Below are positions 44,890 through 56,920 of a stretch of 64,000 nucleotides of DNA, piece by piece. The stretch is from Bryoerythrophyllum caledonicum. Its lineage: Eukaryota; Streptophyta; Bryopsida; Pottiales; Pottiaceae. The first letter of the stretch is position 1, and each line of letters opens with the position of its first letter. The DNA lies in NCBI GenBank assembly GCA_963971425.1, contig OZ020523.1:25029105-25093104 (forward strand), given 5' to 3'. The position numbers and the translations under genes were made by a program. The notes below the pieces were generated by a model, which was given only the letters and a program-made list of their open reading frames with translations, did not search any database and had not been told where the DNA came from.

Positions 44890-46756
44890 TGGGTACGTTG
44901 GATCTACGATTTAAGCTGCACAACTCGTACTCAATGCACATCAATAAACTTTGTATGGTCGACATACCTCGTCTTCTATCACGCTCTGCTGCCGGCGTCG
45001 CCCTCTCCCGCCTCTGCCGACTCCCCCGCTGTTGCCCTCCCCTCTGACGTTGCCATCTCCAGCGCCGGATGCCCTCGTTCGCAAGGTGCGCCCTCCCTCC
45101 ATGACGGCCCTTGACCAGAAACTGAGTTGAAGCCGGACGGCACTTCGAAAGGAGATGAACATAGACGAGGTTGCAGCGACCACCCAAGACGAGGTTGCAG
45201 GGACTCTCGTGCTCCCACCCCAAACAAGCGAACCCCGATGAATCACCCCAGCCACGATGCGTCGAGTACGCCGCCAACTGCGCCTCACTTGAAATTGGAA
45301 TACTGTTGCAAGACCACGTCGTGGAAATCACTCGGCGGGATCCTTGAACTGCGGCATGTGACTTCTAATTGCTCCTCCCAAGTTCGCAAGTGCCGCCGAG
45401 GGCTCACCGCTGGATGATTCCAAATAAAGTCGAAACTCAGCCACTGGAAGATTGCTAATTTAGCAAGGGCCGCAAACGTCACAATAAGCTCGTTTGCTCA
45501 TAATCAGAAAATTCAGTTTTATGGTGGACGTTACAGATGCTCTCTCCGGCGTCTCGAGATTCAACCGCTGCTACCTTTTGGTGATTGGACTATTGACCTG
45601 ATTTTCTGTGGTAGGGTATCGGGATTTCAGTGTTTTCCGTCATCACCGTCCAACTGTACCGTGCTTTAGGTGCATGATTGTTGTACATTTATTGCACATA
45701 AGAGATGAAACAGTGTTGTAATACGACGTCACCAAGATTCTCTATGTAAAGAGTCGACCCTGCGCACTACGCAGTGGGACCAGAAATTATCAGAGCTGCA
45801 ACTTCTGTCCCATCTTCTCATCCGATTCCAACTAACTCACCTTATTGGAAGGCGAGTAAATGCTCAGATATCATGCTGATTTAGTTCATAAAGAAAGATG
45901 GAATAGCTCGACAAACACAAGCAGCTGAAGAAGAAGATTATGTAGATACTAAATGGTCATCAGCGTTTCCTGATATTGCTTCTCGAATGGGCAAGTCAGG
46001 AGGAATATGGTGCCAGAGCGTATGAGATGTATAAACGGAAAAAATGAGAGCATGAGGAAATGTCCTATCGCCTTATTCTGCACCAATGAATTATGAGTTG
46101 CTTTGCAATGAATGTTCTTGGGCCCAACCCTATGCAAGCAAAAGCATTCCCATAGTAACCTCAGTTCTAACAGGGTTTACCAATAGTTCCCCCAAAATTA
46201 TAAAATAATCATGGGACGTGTTCGAATTTCACTTTCACTTGGAAGAGCTTGCATGTCAAATGTAATTTAGTACATCAATGTTTAGTGGACAATAATCACG
46301 AGTTTTGCCTCATTGGTGCACCGGAATAGTTGCAACTGTGGCTAAACCAATGTTTCATGTGTCTTAGCCGCCTTTCTCCTCTAATCTTAGCCGACATGAT
46401 TATGGATTGTCACTGTTTGTCAATTGATAATCTAATTTTGAAATTGGATAATACTAATGTATTCAAATTCTTTAGTATATCACTCCATAATAGATCCACC
46501 ACTTCAAATGTCATGTCTATTTTTTTCTGGATCGATGCACATTTGTTGGTTGGAGGAACTGGCCGTTATGGCATATTCACCATGCCCCGATAAATTTAAA
46601 TTTCTTCTGTGTACAAATCAGGGGACTTCCATGCTTTCAATGGTGACATTTTCCTCGTATATTACGTCTTCACGCAACATCCTTCATTCGATAAACTAGT
46701 GCGTTGTCTTGTTGTTGTTCTTGACTGGTATGAGTACAATCATATCGCTAAGTTGA
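44890..46756. other. Spacer upstream of MULE transposase; no gene seen
   Basis: Only short unconvincing frames are found. The C-rich piece around 44990-45120 reads proline/serine-rich in one frame and arginine-rich in another. Confidence 0.5.
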
Positions 46757-49700
46757 ATGGCAGTTGTTCGGGCAGATGGCGTACCGGTCCCTATTTCATT
46801 TGCTATCGGTGACATGGGACACGCGGTTGTCACTGCCTTTCGTCTGAGTGTTCGTTTTCGTTTAGCTGAGACCTCATTGCACATCGATGAAGAGCTTTTT
46901 GATAGTATTACTGGAGAGCTAACGCATACAGTTGGTCAAGAACCTGTACATGGTTCCTCTCCAACGCAGTGGCATTTGCGCCCCGGTCGATACTTAGCTT
47001 ATGGCTTACCCCAATCTGATATTTGGGCTACATCTCACGACGGTCCTCCTAGAGTCTCGACCACTAGCACTCCCCACATGCCTACATCTAGAAAAATAAA
47101 AACAGAGTCAGGTTTTCAGTTCATTGAAATCGGAACAGATGATTCTGATGACTCCTCACCTCCTCGCAAGCTTTTTAGACAGTCTCCTGCTCTTTCATCT
47201 CATTCACGAGGCACATCATCAGTACCTGTTTTCTCAGGGTCAGATCACTGTGTTGGACAATCCATTGTTCCTTGTCTTCGAAAGCTTTGTCTCACAAAGG
47301 GATCTAGGAACCCCTTCAAAAAGATTGATTACGAGTCAATTTCAATCCATGTGGTTGATTATCTTCCACCTGTCTTCAATGGTGACGTGATTTTTGAATT
47401 ACCACCGATCCAAATTTCTGGAGCTCAATGTCAAGCAAAGCTTTTAAGTGGCATGGAGAAGCGCTATGACGGGCACGTCTGGTCAAACACCAATACAACA
47501 AATATCAAGAACGGCGATGGGCTTTCATTTCGATTCTCATCATGCGTGGGACATCTACGTTGTGACAATGCCAACTGCGAATACCTTACTCGAAAACACC
47601 GCGTGGCAGCTATCAATGAAACGGAATGGGATGGATGTTCACCCGTCCCATTTCAAGTTGGCCCAGTACCTCCATCAGGTTCGACCTTAACTTGTAAGAT
47701 ATGTTCTTTCGTTCCAACTTGTGTTGCGAGTTGTGCAGCCAAAATCTACTATATTGTTGGAAAAAAGGAGATGAGGCGTGCCTGTGTTCACTTCGGTGTT
47801 CATGATCACCCTGTAAAGCATGGACTCTGTCGTGATTCTAAGGAAATGACGCGGTCTCTCATTTCGGATCAAGTCCAAAGAACTCCCACTGCAACTAACT
47901 CTTCTATTGTCCTTGAGGCAAGTAAGGAGTTTCTGGGAGGGTTGCTTCTTCGTCCTGAAGGAACACCGCCTCTGGAGTTTGGACTTGACAAACTCATGCC
48001 AGTTCTTGAGAAGTGCAAATACATGAGCTCTCCAAGTATTCGAAACGAGGTGAGCAGCTTCAAGCATTTCCGACGGTTTGGTGTCATGGATAGCATAACA
48101 AAGCTCCGTGGAAGTAGTAATTGGGCTTATGTTCAAGAAAGTAAGTTCCCGGGTCAGGGATCCGATACAGACAAAGTTTTTGTCTTCAAGATGTCAGAAG
48201 TTGGCCCAGGTAGCGGTGTAGATCTGGTTACACGAATGCAACCTGGAGGTGATCTTCAAGATGCTTGGATCATGTTTGATCATGTGAAGCGAGTGAAGGA
48301 GTGGACGACAATTGCATGTCATGTATATGACCCAGGATACTGTCGTGTGATGACAATTGCTGTATGCGACATGCAGTCCGAAGATTCAGTAGCACAAATG
48401 AATTTCTGGAAAAATTTGAATGCAGTGATGAGCAGACATGGTATTGCGTTACCTTATTTCAAGGGATTTATGGCTGATTGCGCACAAGCAAACTGGAATG
48501 CGGTGCGCATCGTCTACGGGAGTGGTGATCCATCGGAGCCGATGCTCAATCGGGAACGCACATGTCTCTTTCATTGGACTCAATCAATGGAAAAACACAC
48601 TAAAGCAGATATTCGCGCTGACCTTCAAGATCAACATCGGAAGTTGTGCAAGCAGTACAAGGATGCGATATCCGTGGCGGAGTCCGAGATTCGATATCAT
48701 GCAATCCGAGCTTGGTGGCACTCGTCCGGGGCAACGACTGAAGAAGGACTTCGACGGCTGGAGCTTTGGTTGGCTTTTTGGCACTTCCGATACAGGCAAT
48801 GGGGCGGATTTATGTACATTGTGAGGTTCTTCAACTCTTGTACTTGGTTTTTCTCAAGAAACTTGTTTAATTCAATTGCATGTTAGTATTCTTTTTAAGA
48901 TTCCATATTTATGCTACCACATGTACCTCTTGTGCATCTGATGACATGATTGAATAGCGTAGTCGTTGTTCTTTAACTTTTCAATTCTTACTGCAGTGAC
49001 TACAATTTCATTGTTCAGGACTTACCAGCCAATGAACTCGCGGAGATGCCATCCTGCAACCTTGCGGAAACAGTGCATAACAAATGGTTGCAGCAGTCCG
49101 GAAACAGAGGGAATGACTTATATGTTGCCACTGTTGATGATTATGTCAGGGCATTCATGCAGATGGTTCGGTATTACCAGTTTTTAAAAGGTGAGAATCC
49201 TGGAACCGGTCCTGGTAAAGCCGAACTCCAAATACGGGTAGCACAGAGGTATGCTCAGCGAACCGGAAATCCGAAAGGACTTAATGAAGCCATGTCTACT
49301 GTACCAGGAGTAGGAGAGTATTGCACAAGGGATCCACATTTCGAAGGTGAGGAAGTTTTTGGCTCTCGGAAGCGGGTGTCGGATTTGCCGCCTGGATCTG
49401 AGCATGATTCACACCGCCCCGACAAGGTGAATTTTTCTCGACCACGTGTACTTACACGGTCTATCCAAGCGGGTCCACCTATGATTCCTCTGAATACAAT
49501 TTCAGAGGATTCCTTACCTCATGCGGTAGAAGAAGAGGCTGAAATCCATATGTCAAGTGGCCCATTTAACGCATCAGCTGCACCTCCAGTCACTCGCATA
49601 GAAGAATCAGCTTGTGTAGAGTCTGAGTGGCACATTGCACGGTTGCCCAAGACGTCGGCTAAAGCATGCTTTGCCTTACAAGCTCTAACGAGGAAGAAAT

Positions 49701-50478
49701 GTGTGGCTAAGATTGTGCAAGGGAACAAAGGAACAGCTGCACCAACTTATACAGGGAATATGGATAATTACCGGAAGGACAAAATTGAAAGGATGCAATT
49801 CTTCTTCTGCAAGGATGACATTGAGCGGTGCGTTAAGGGTTCCAAGCGGAAATGGGTTCTTTCAAAGCCTGAAGTTCCAAGCGTTTGGCCAGTCAAGCTT
49901 GGAACTAATCTTACACCAAAAGAGATATTGGATTTTCAGAATGCAGGGTTCCATCTTCCTCAACGTATTGAGATGTCTCCTCGAAAGCTATTTGGGAATT
50001 GTGACCTACCAACAGATTTATCAGGATTTCAAGTTCGCCTGTTCCTGACGACCATCCGAGTACACGGTCTGGGAAGAAGATTAGGAGAAATCCTAATGCA
50101 CCAACAACAAAACAAGCAAACAATTGCGCTTCTGCACTCACCTTAAAGGCAGATATTCGTCAGGTAACTTTGATTCCCAATCCCGGATTTGGATGCATTG
50201 TATTGCTTGATTCAGGCATCGCACCTTTGATTCAACAATACATCATTACAATAAGCTCGTTTCCCGAGTGCACTTGTCCTAATTTCAAGGAAATGTCAAC
50301 GAAGGCGCTAGGAAAGAGGGGGCAATGGGCAAATTGCAAGCATTTGTATTTCATACTGATTGCCATCTGCCAATTTAGTGCGGAAGTAGATGCATTTATT
50401 CACGCTCCAAGCTTTAGCTTCAATGAGATTAGACGTACTCTTGAGAGCGGCATCTTGAGGCAAAGTTGCAACATATAG
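46757..50478 (+). pseudogene. MULE-like transposase, two exons, one late frameshift
   Basis: Exon 1 is 46757-48820, the GT-AG intron is 48821-49018 (phase 0) and exon 2 starts at 49019. Residues about 250-375 hold a Cys/His cluster (CVGHLRCDNANCEY, CKIC, then CVHFGVHDHPV) of the WRKY-GCM1/FLYWCH kind often found in MULE transposases. The DDE-like core follows: WTTIACHVYDPGYC and VMTIAVCD, then GFMADCAQANWNAV and CLFHWTQSMEKH. The C-terminal end has a SWIM-type CTCPN...NCKH motif (about 50272-50342). A one-base shift near 50010-50040 is needed to reach the SWIM part, so this copy is probably inactive unless the shift is a sequence error. It is divergent from the methyltransferase-like gene. 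Confidence 0.85.
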
Positions 50479-50810
50479 CTAAGTGTTATTTCTCTCTCCA
50501 AGTACTTGGCCAATGCAGAGGTATATCGGGTTGACACTCTAGAATTCCAATTGAAATTTTAAATGTAGTGAGACTAAAGGGCCACTACCCCGTTCATTCT
50601 ACTCTAAGGTTCATCCTGGTTGTTTTTTGATCGTGTCATGCATGAGTGTTATTGACTTTGGGATGGAGTTTCAATAGATTGAATAGAATGATCTTGACTC
50701 AAAATGATTTGGGACACTAATCGTATTTGATTTGGATGGTAACAATTGGTTTTCATCTTGCAGAATTTAAATCTTTGCGTTTTTTTATAAGAATTCAACA
50801 TTCAAAGATG

Positions 50811-50824
50811 TCTCGGTACCGAGA
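50811..50824. repeat. TCTCGGTACCGAGA palindrome near MULE right end
   Basis: It is embedded in a longer near-perfect palindrome of 28 bases (50804-50831, flanks AAAGATG and CGTCTTT), about 400 bases from the element end. Confidence 0.8.
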
Positions 50825-51159
50825 CGTCTTTAGGGAACGGGTAGCCTGTGCATCGCCCAATCTTCGAATATCTTACAGTCACTGAAGTATATTTTTTTTG
50901 AATTTTCAGCATCTCCTCTGCAATCTTGCATGGCCCTTATTGTAATGTTCATTAATCCAGAACCTGATTTCATAGAGTTTAACAACCACGGTTGTAGGGC
51001 CACACCCTAAATCCATGTTCCTAGGATCTAAGTGCTTGATCCACGGTTATAGGTCTTTGCCCGTGAACCTAGGTCCACGATTGTATGTTTCAAATTTTTC
51101 CTTCAAAATTCTCAATAAACTTTTAGAAAATTCCTTACATTTTTTAGAATTTTTAAGTC

Positions 51160-51224
51160 CACGCTTTTGTTTCCATGCTCCACGCTCCATGCTCCCGCTC
51201 TACGCTCGCATACTAGCTTCGCTC
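51160..51224. repeat. MULE right terminal inverted repeat
   Basis: In reverse complement it reads GAGCGAAGCTAGTATGCGAG and then GCGTAGAGCGGGAGCATGG, matching the left end apart from a few bases near the tip. It is followed by the second copy of the 10-bp duplication. Confidence 0.88.
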
Positions 51225-51352
51225 TGCACACCCCTAATTGTCCCCGCCTCACATACTCCCTCTTCATCCACCTCTTAATTGAGTTGGTTGTGGGCGTCGT
51301 GTGAGGACTTCATCCATTCGCATCACATACATCATTCAGATTTTCCCCACCC

Positions 51353-53637
51353 ATGGCCACGCCGGTAAAAATGAATAAAGAAGAACGAGACAAGAGTCGA
51401 CTACGATCGGGAAACAAGCAGCGGAAGAGGTTGCATGTGCTTCGGAATCCTGATAAATTGGCTTTTAAATGTTGGGAAGAAGTTCCGGAGCCATGGAGTT
51501 TCGAGGATTGGGCAAACTTCATCGAGTGGTGCCATATCGACAAGGCTTTCCCGGAGGAGCGACACAATTATCACCGACGCTTTCACAAGGCAAATTTATG
51601 GAAGTGCACCGACGAGGCGTTCAAAAATCGGTGCATTGAAGTATACCAGGTCTAGTACGACATCCCTTATATCAAACGCAATGAAGTAAATCTCTTCCTT
51701 GCGCGAGGTGTCCAGGCAGAGGTAAAGCTGAACAAGAGGGTGGATTGGTCCACCTTGAAAGCCATAGGAGATAGCATAATAGTTCCTTCTCCGGCGAATG
51801 GATTGATTCCAATGGGGACACAGAGGTATCTAGAAGGCGGATTGGGCAAATCGATGGCGAAGACTGAACCGGTCGATACGTACGAGACGGATCCCTCAAA
51901 CACGGATACAGACTCTGATGGATCCCACGTTCCAATCACAAGGAGCCAAAGGACACAAGCACGCACCAAACGAAGGAGGGCAGAACAAACGGTTAACGTA
52001 GTTGTTAACGATACCGTTAATGAAGTTGGGGCTCTTGTACAATCCCCCGCGGTTGTTGATCGAACGTTAGAAGCCTCCACTGGTGCTATTTTTGCGTCCA
52101 CTATCCAAACCTTGGTGAACCAATTGGAAGGAAAGACAACAGAACTATTGTCATTGCGCGATGAGGTTCGCAAGTTGAGAGTTGAAGTCAATGATAAAAA
52201 CATTGTTATTGACCAGCAACAACGTGATATGGACGAGCTCCGACTTGTCCTTCAAACTAGTACAATGACCACAAAAGATCGGAATCCACGACGGGAGGAA
52301 TAAGGGCTTGTACGCGTGTCAACCCAAGACCATTCATTGTCGTTTGATGAGGCCCCTACCAACGCAGACAAAGCTATGGTCAACAAAGAAGAGGGTGCGG
52401 GGGGTGACGGTGGCAAAGAGCTCGCTAAAGCGCTTGAAGAGAATTCAAGACTACAAAGTCGCTTGGATGTGTTGGTAGAACATTACTATCAATGGAAGTT
52501 GGCATGCGTCTTCACGGCTGATCGGTCCAGACAATTGGTGGCGGAATTCCAAAAAATCGACAACAACTATACCGAAAACAACCAGGAGAGGGTGTTTGGT
52601 TTGACATCGTGGGCCCTCGTAGATGGTCTTTTCAAGATGGATGAAATGGCGATGGTGAAAACCGCTGGTGGGCAAACAACCATCGATTGGTCCCGTTATA
52701 AATGGGATTTCAAAAAAGAGGTTTCATCCACCCTCGATCATCGGGGCAAATCCATGTTATTGTGGCCACAACCTTCGAGCTTCGTATCCGACGGTACGAC
52801 TTGCTCAATTTGTCTAAACCCATTTGGTCCAAAAGGTGGGATGCATCTAGGCACTTGTGAGCACTTGTACCATCCATTTTGCTTGATTAGCTTGATGGTT
52901 GTACGCCGGCGGTGCTCATTGTGCAAGGCCCCTTTTCACGAGCGATTGTACGAACTTTTTGGATTAGTTCCATACATGCCCCCGCATTGGGAGTTCAATG
53001 TGACGAACGCTCATGATCAATCACATATGTGGGGGAGGATTTGGTGTGGAGCTGGAAACTGAAGATGCACTCGTTGGATAAGATGCACCTCTCAAACGAG
53101 TGGGGTTGGGAAAGGGACCCGGAGCAGATTGTCCGGGTGTGCAAGAATTTGATCCCGTTAAAGGACAAATACGGTCAAGGAAAACGAAATTTCTTCTACC
53201 AATGCTTTAATGGCCATTGGGACGAGAACGGGGAGCAATTTTGTTTAGGACCTCATCCACGGCAATGGTTGTGGGCTGTTGACGGAGTTCGCATCACAGA
53301 CAACAACGAGGATCGCATTTCTCACGACATTGACCAACCAGACCCGCAAGCACTAAGACAATTATCGGAATCAGAGTAGAAAGAAATTTTCCGAAATGAC
53401 GGAATCGACTTCTTGCTCGATGTGCACAGTCCAGGGACACGGCAAGCGCTCGACCAGCTCATGCAATCCCAAATCCTAAGGGCCGTGTTGGATGAAGATG
53501 GACCAGCGAGGAGAACACGATCGGCATCTCGTAGACTTGTATTGGGCTCAGATGAAGACCTCCCTATGCACGTAGGGGCATACGACAACGAGGCAGGGGC
53601 GAGTGGCACTACTAATAGCCCGATGAATATTGACTAG
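51353..53637 (+). pseudogene. RING-H2/coiled-coil gene of hAT-1 (copy B), broken
   Basis: ATG at 51353 (MATPVKMNKEERDK). Domains in order: conserved N-terminal block with CHIDKAFPEERHNYHRRFHK; KRVDWSTL; acidic DTYETDPSNTDTDSDG; basic TKRRRAEQ; coiled coil (LEGKTTELLSLRDEVRKLR); RING-H2 (CSIC at about 52801, CEHLYHPFC, CSLC); C-terminal tail. Breaks: TAG at 51655-51657 (Leu in the sister copies), TAA at 52301-52303 (shared with copy A), a frameshift near 53035 at a G-run, and TAG at 53377-53379. The shared TAA means either that the common parent was already broken or that coiled coil and RING are translated as two products. The MULE lies 128 bases upstream and separates the gene from its likely TATA box. 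Confidence 0.8.
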
Positions 53638-54712
53638 GTGTATTTTTTGTTTTTGCGGTGCCAAGAGACAATTTTCTTACAATGCTTCATCTTTTAGTGT
53701 TTAATGTATTTTTTTCCACTTTCGTATTACATTATGGATACTAAAAAATATAAATAGTATTGTCTACATTCTACTTGATAATAGTGGTGTTAATCCGTGT
53801 GATTATGGATGTACTTAAGCCTCATAAGGATTTGTGCGTTTGTATAAAAAAATGGTGTGGACCAAGTTTTAAACCTCCAAACATTTTTAATCCCTAAAGG
53901 ACCAAGGCATTTTTGCACCAAAAACACTTCAAAACTGCGAGGCTAGAGTATAATGCCTAAGAATGGAGACAAAACCTTTTTATTTCTACATCTAACCGTA
54001 GGATCACAATAAATACTTCTTTGTTAATGTCCCCACAAAATTTCATAAATTATAACCACACGGATTGAAAGGCTTGCATAGCTCCCATGCTATTCACTGC
54101 TTGGTATCAAATTTTTGCACTAGATAAGGCCTAAATCCATTACTAATGGTAGTTTAGGATGATGTTAGTTCCTTATACACCAATTGTTAGAGGTAGAAAA
54201 AGGGTGTACCTTATTCAAGTCAACTATGCTAGTAGTGGAAGCTAAAAAATGGGCAAGTAACGTTTTAGTTTTTAGATACTTGTATGTTTTAGATTGATGT
54301 ATATTTATGGCCAATATGAAGGTCTACACCACATATTGTTGTGGAAAAAATCAAAAGTTAAAATCTCTAAGTTTTATGTGGTAAGACGTTTTTGTTTTTG
54401 GTACCTTGCCCGTTATATTTTTGGCAATATGTGAAAATCTTTGACTTGAGTTGAAGCATTATTTTCCACTAAAGACAAGGAATTTTTTTTTATATTTGGA
54501 AGGAAATAATTTTCTATACTCTTATGTTTGCTCTAAAACTAACAGGGAGCTAATAAAAGTGTTCCTTATTAGAGAGCATGCCGTCAAAGTACAAAAGTTG
54601 TACTTTCCATTTCACCTTCCTCCCTAGAACTAGGGAAAGACATAATCTGCATGTTATTTTAAGTGCATTAGGATCTTGTCGGAACCAAAAATAAATCACC
54701 CCATATTTAATT
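53638..54712. other. RING gene 3' flank; no gene seen
   Basis: It is AT-rich. A GCATAGCTCCCATGCTATTCAC string at 54075 recurs in the tandem repeat at 55850-56190. The last ~150 bases (GGGAGCTAATAAA onward) recur at 56210-56330, so the RING unit and its flanks were tandemly duplicated. A diverged inverted version lies at about 62570-63100. Confidence 0.6.
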
Positions 54713-55015
54713 GTGCACCCGCCTCATCGAGATGAGGAGTGCCTCGGCCAAGCAAGAGTGGCCTCAAACGCCTCCTTGGAAAGTTTTGTGGGGACGAACC
54801 CTCCCCCCCAATTTACAAGCAAACGTCCCCGCCGTGCCTTGGTGGGGCGGAGACGTCTCCGCCCCCACCGGATTACTATTTTAATGGAGGGGGACCTCAT
54901 TTGTCCCCGCCGCGCATACTCCTATCCACCATCTCATCATTGAGCTGGATGTGGGCGTTGTGCGAGGACTCATTCATCCATCCACGCCAGAATTTTGCAT
55001 TCACACGTGCACACC

Positions 55016-55672
55016 ATGTCTTCATCTGGACAATTGGTCAAGGAGGAGCGTGACAAGATCCGTGCACGAGCGGGGAACGCCCATCGGAAGCAGTTGCACG
55101 TTCTTCGTAATCCCGAGAAGTTGGCTTTTCGAGGTTGGGAGGACGTAGTGGAGCCATGGAGTTTGGATGATTGCGCGAACTACATCGAGTAGTGCCACAT
55201 CGACAAGGCTTTCCCAGAGGCGCGACACAACTATCACCGGCGCTTCCACAAGGCAAACTTGAAACATTGCATCGACGAGGCGTTAAAAAACGGATGCATT
55301 GAAGTTTACCAAGTGTTGTATGACATCCCATTCGTCAAACGCAACGAAGTAAATCTCTTCATTGCGCGGGGTGTTCATGCGGAGGTGAAGTTGGGCAAGA
55401 TAGTGGATTGGTCCACTTTGAAGTCGATGCCGGAGAAGGTAAAAATTCCTCGCCCTGAAAATGGAATAATTCCAATGGGATGGCGCAAGTATCCGGAAGG
55501 TGGATTGGACAAGTTCATGACTGTGATGGACGACACACCTAACTATGATACTGACACGTCAAGTTCAGATGATGACTCCGACGGAACCCATGTCCAAGTC
55601 GCGAGCGAAAAGGCACAAGCACGTCGTAGGCTAAGGAGGACCGAAGGAGCCCTTCACCAACGTTACAACTGA
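55016..55672 (+). pseudogene. Short RING-family paralogue (N-terminal domain only)
   Basis: ATG at 55016 (MSSSGQLVKEERDK). It matches residues 1 to about 200 of the neighbouring RING gene: LHVLRNPEKLAFRGWEDVVEPW, CHIDKAFPEARHNY, KRNEVNLFIARGVHAEV and the acidic stretch. It then ends in an Arg-rich tail (RRRLRRTEGALHQRYN) and TGA, without coiled coil or RING. A TAG at 55190-55192 stands where the sister has Trp (TGG). It could be a truncated duplicate or, before the stop arose, a short dominant-negative-like partner; the second idea is speculation. Confidence 0.7.
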
Positions 55673-55800
55673 GTAGGAGTATTTAAAGGTTTACAACGTT
55701 GGAAATCAATTTTGTGAACAATACTTTTGCTCTAAACATTATATGGTTTTAAATATCCTTTTTGTTTGTAATGGTACAATTTATTTAGAGAACTTGCATG

Positions 55801-56202
55801 TTACATTCTACTTGAGGCTTATACTACCCGTTATGGATGGGGACTTGCATAGCTCCCATGCTATTCACTACTTGGTTTATTTTTTTCTTTAATGGTATGT
55901 GGTACATTCCTAATCTTTTGTGGGGCAATTGTGTTCAAATTATTTATTTAGAGAACTTGCACATTACATTCTACTAGAGGCTTATACTACCCGTTATGGA
56001 TGGGGACTTGCATAGCTCCCATGCTATTCACTACTTGGTTTATTTTTTTCTTTAATGGTATGTGGTACATTCCTAATCTTTTGTGGGGCAATTGTGTTTA
56101 AATTATTTATTTAGAAAACTTACACATTACATTCTACTAGAGGCTTATACTACCCGTTATGGATGGGGACTTGCATAGCTCCCATGCTATTCACTACTTG
56201 AT
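55801..56202. repeat. 163-bp tandem repeat, about 2.5 copies
   Basis: TTACATTCTACT starts at 55801, 55964 and 56127, exactly 163 bases apart. Each unit contains GAGGCTTATACTACCCGTTA and GCATAGCTCCCATGCTATTC. Confidence 0.9.
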
Positions 56203-56439
56203 CTAAAAGGGAGCTAATAAAGGTGTTCATTATTGGAGAGCATGCGATCAAAGGACAAAGTAGTACTTTCCCGAAAGCCTTCCTTCGTAGACATAATCTG
56301 CTTCTTATTTTAAGTGCGTCGCAATCTTGTCGTGTCCAAACATAAGGCACCCTGTATTAAAACCTCCACCGTGTTCATCGAGAGGAGGAGTGCCTACGCA
56401 CCCAAAATGCCCCAAAGGCCTCCTTCTCCTAGGTTAGGG

Positions 56440-56636
56440 AGACGTCCAAGCCCCTGCCAAAGTAAGTGCAGTTACATCTCCGCCCTGTCCTGCTGGGGCG
56501 GGGATGTCCCGGCCCTTATCCGGGCAGGGGAGGAGACGTCTCCCCACAATAGGGCAGGGCGGAGACGTCCCCGCCCCTGCCTGGGTAAGGGCAAGGACGT
56601 CTCCGCCTCCGCACGGAGACGTCCCCGCCCTTGGCA
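56440..56636. repeat. Palindromic GACGTC minisatellite upstream of transposase gene
   Basis: About five GCGGAGACGTCCCCGC-type units. A smaller cluster (54826-54865) precedes the short RING paralogue and another (60700-60765) lies next to the right end, so all hAT-1 genes have the motif in their upstream region. Confidence 0.8.
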
Positions 56637-56863
56637 CTTCAGGTCCCACCCATTGTTGGCTCGTGTATTAAAGGTTCGGGGAGGGCCGATTGTCCTCACG
56701 CTTGTCACCTTGGCCTCTATCCCTTGGACCTCAATTAAGTTTGAGCTCCATGCGAGTCTACTTGGATGGCAGACGGCACTGGTGTGCGGCTGAGGTGATG
56801 TAAAAATTGGTTCAAGCAGTGCACCAGCGCTATTAGACCTCACATTTTCACCTGATTCTATAC

Positions 56864-56871
56864 TATAAATA
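56864..56871 (+). promoter_or_regulatory. TATA box of hAT-1 transposase gene
   Basis: TATAAATA lies 57 bases before ATG 56921. The flanking CTATAAATAG is a classical plant TATA context. Confidence 0.55.
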
Positions 56872-56920
56872 GCCCCGGATTTTGGCTTAGACGGGACTTG
56901 CACATTATTTGGCATAAGCT

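Larger units (their letters stand above)
37962..51224 (+). mobile_element. 13.3-kb MULE-type transposon carrying a ParB/amino-methyltransferase gene
   Basis: TGCACACCCC is duplicated at 37952-37961 and 51225-51234; 9-11 bp is the Mutator range. Left end GGGGAATGCTAGTATGCGAG and right end (reverse complement) GAGCGAAGCTAGTATGCGAG are terminal inverted repeats that continue as GCGTAGAGCGGGAGC. The uninterrupted site is present at 1584-1593. Inside are two divergent genes: a ten-exon gene on the minus strand (38494-42739) and the transposase on the plus strand (46757-50478), separated by a repeat-rich 4-kb spacer. Confidence 0.92.

Noticed and set aside
35194-53637. Kinase and RING genes as ordinary host genes with transposons inserted nearby
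   Set aside because: Both copies lie inside matching hAT ends with flanking duplications in copy B, and a diverged hAT repeats the arrangement. It remains possible that the pair was once captured from a host.
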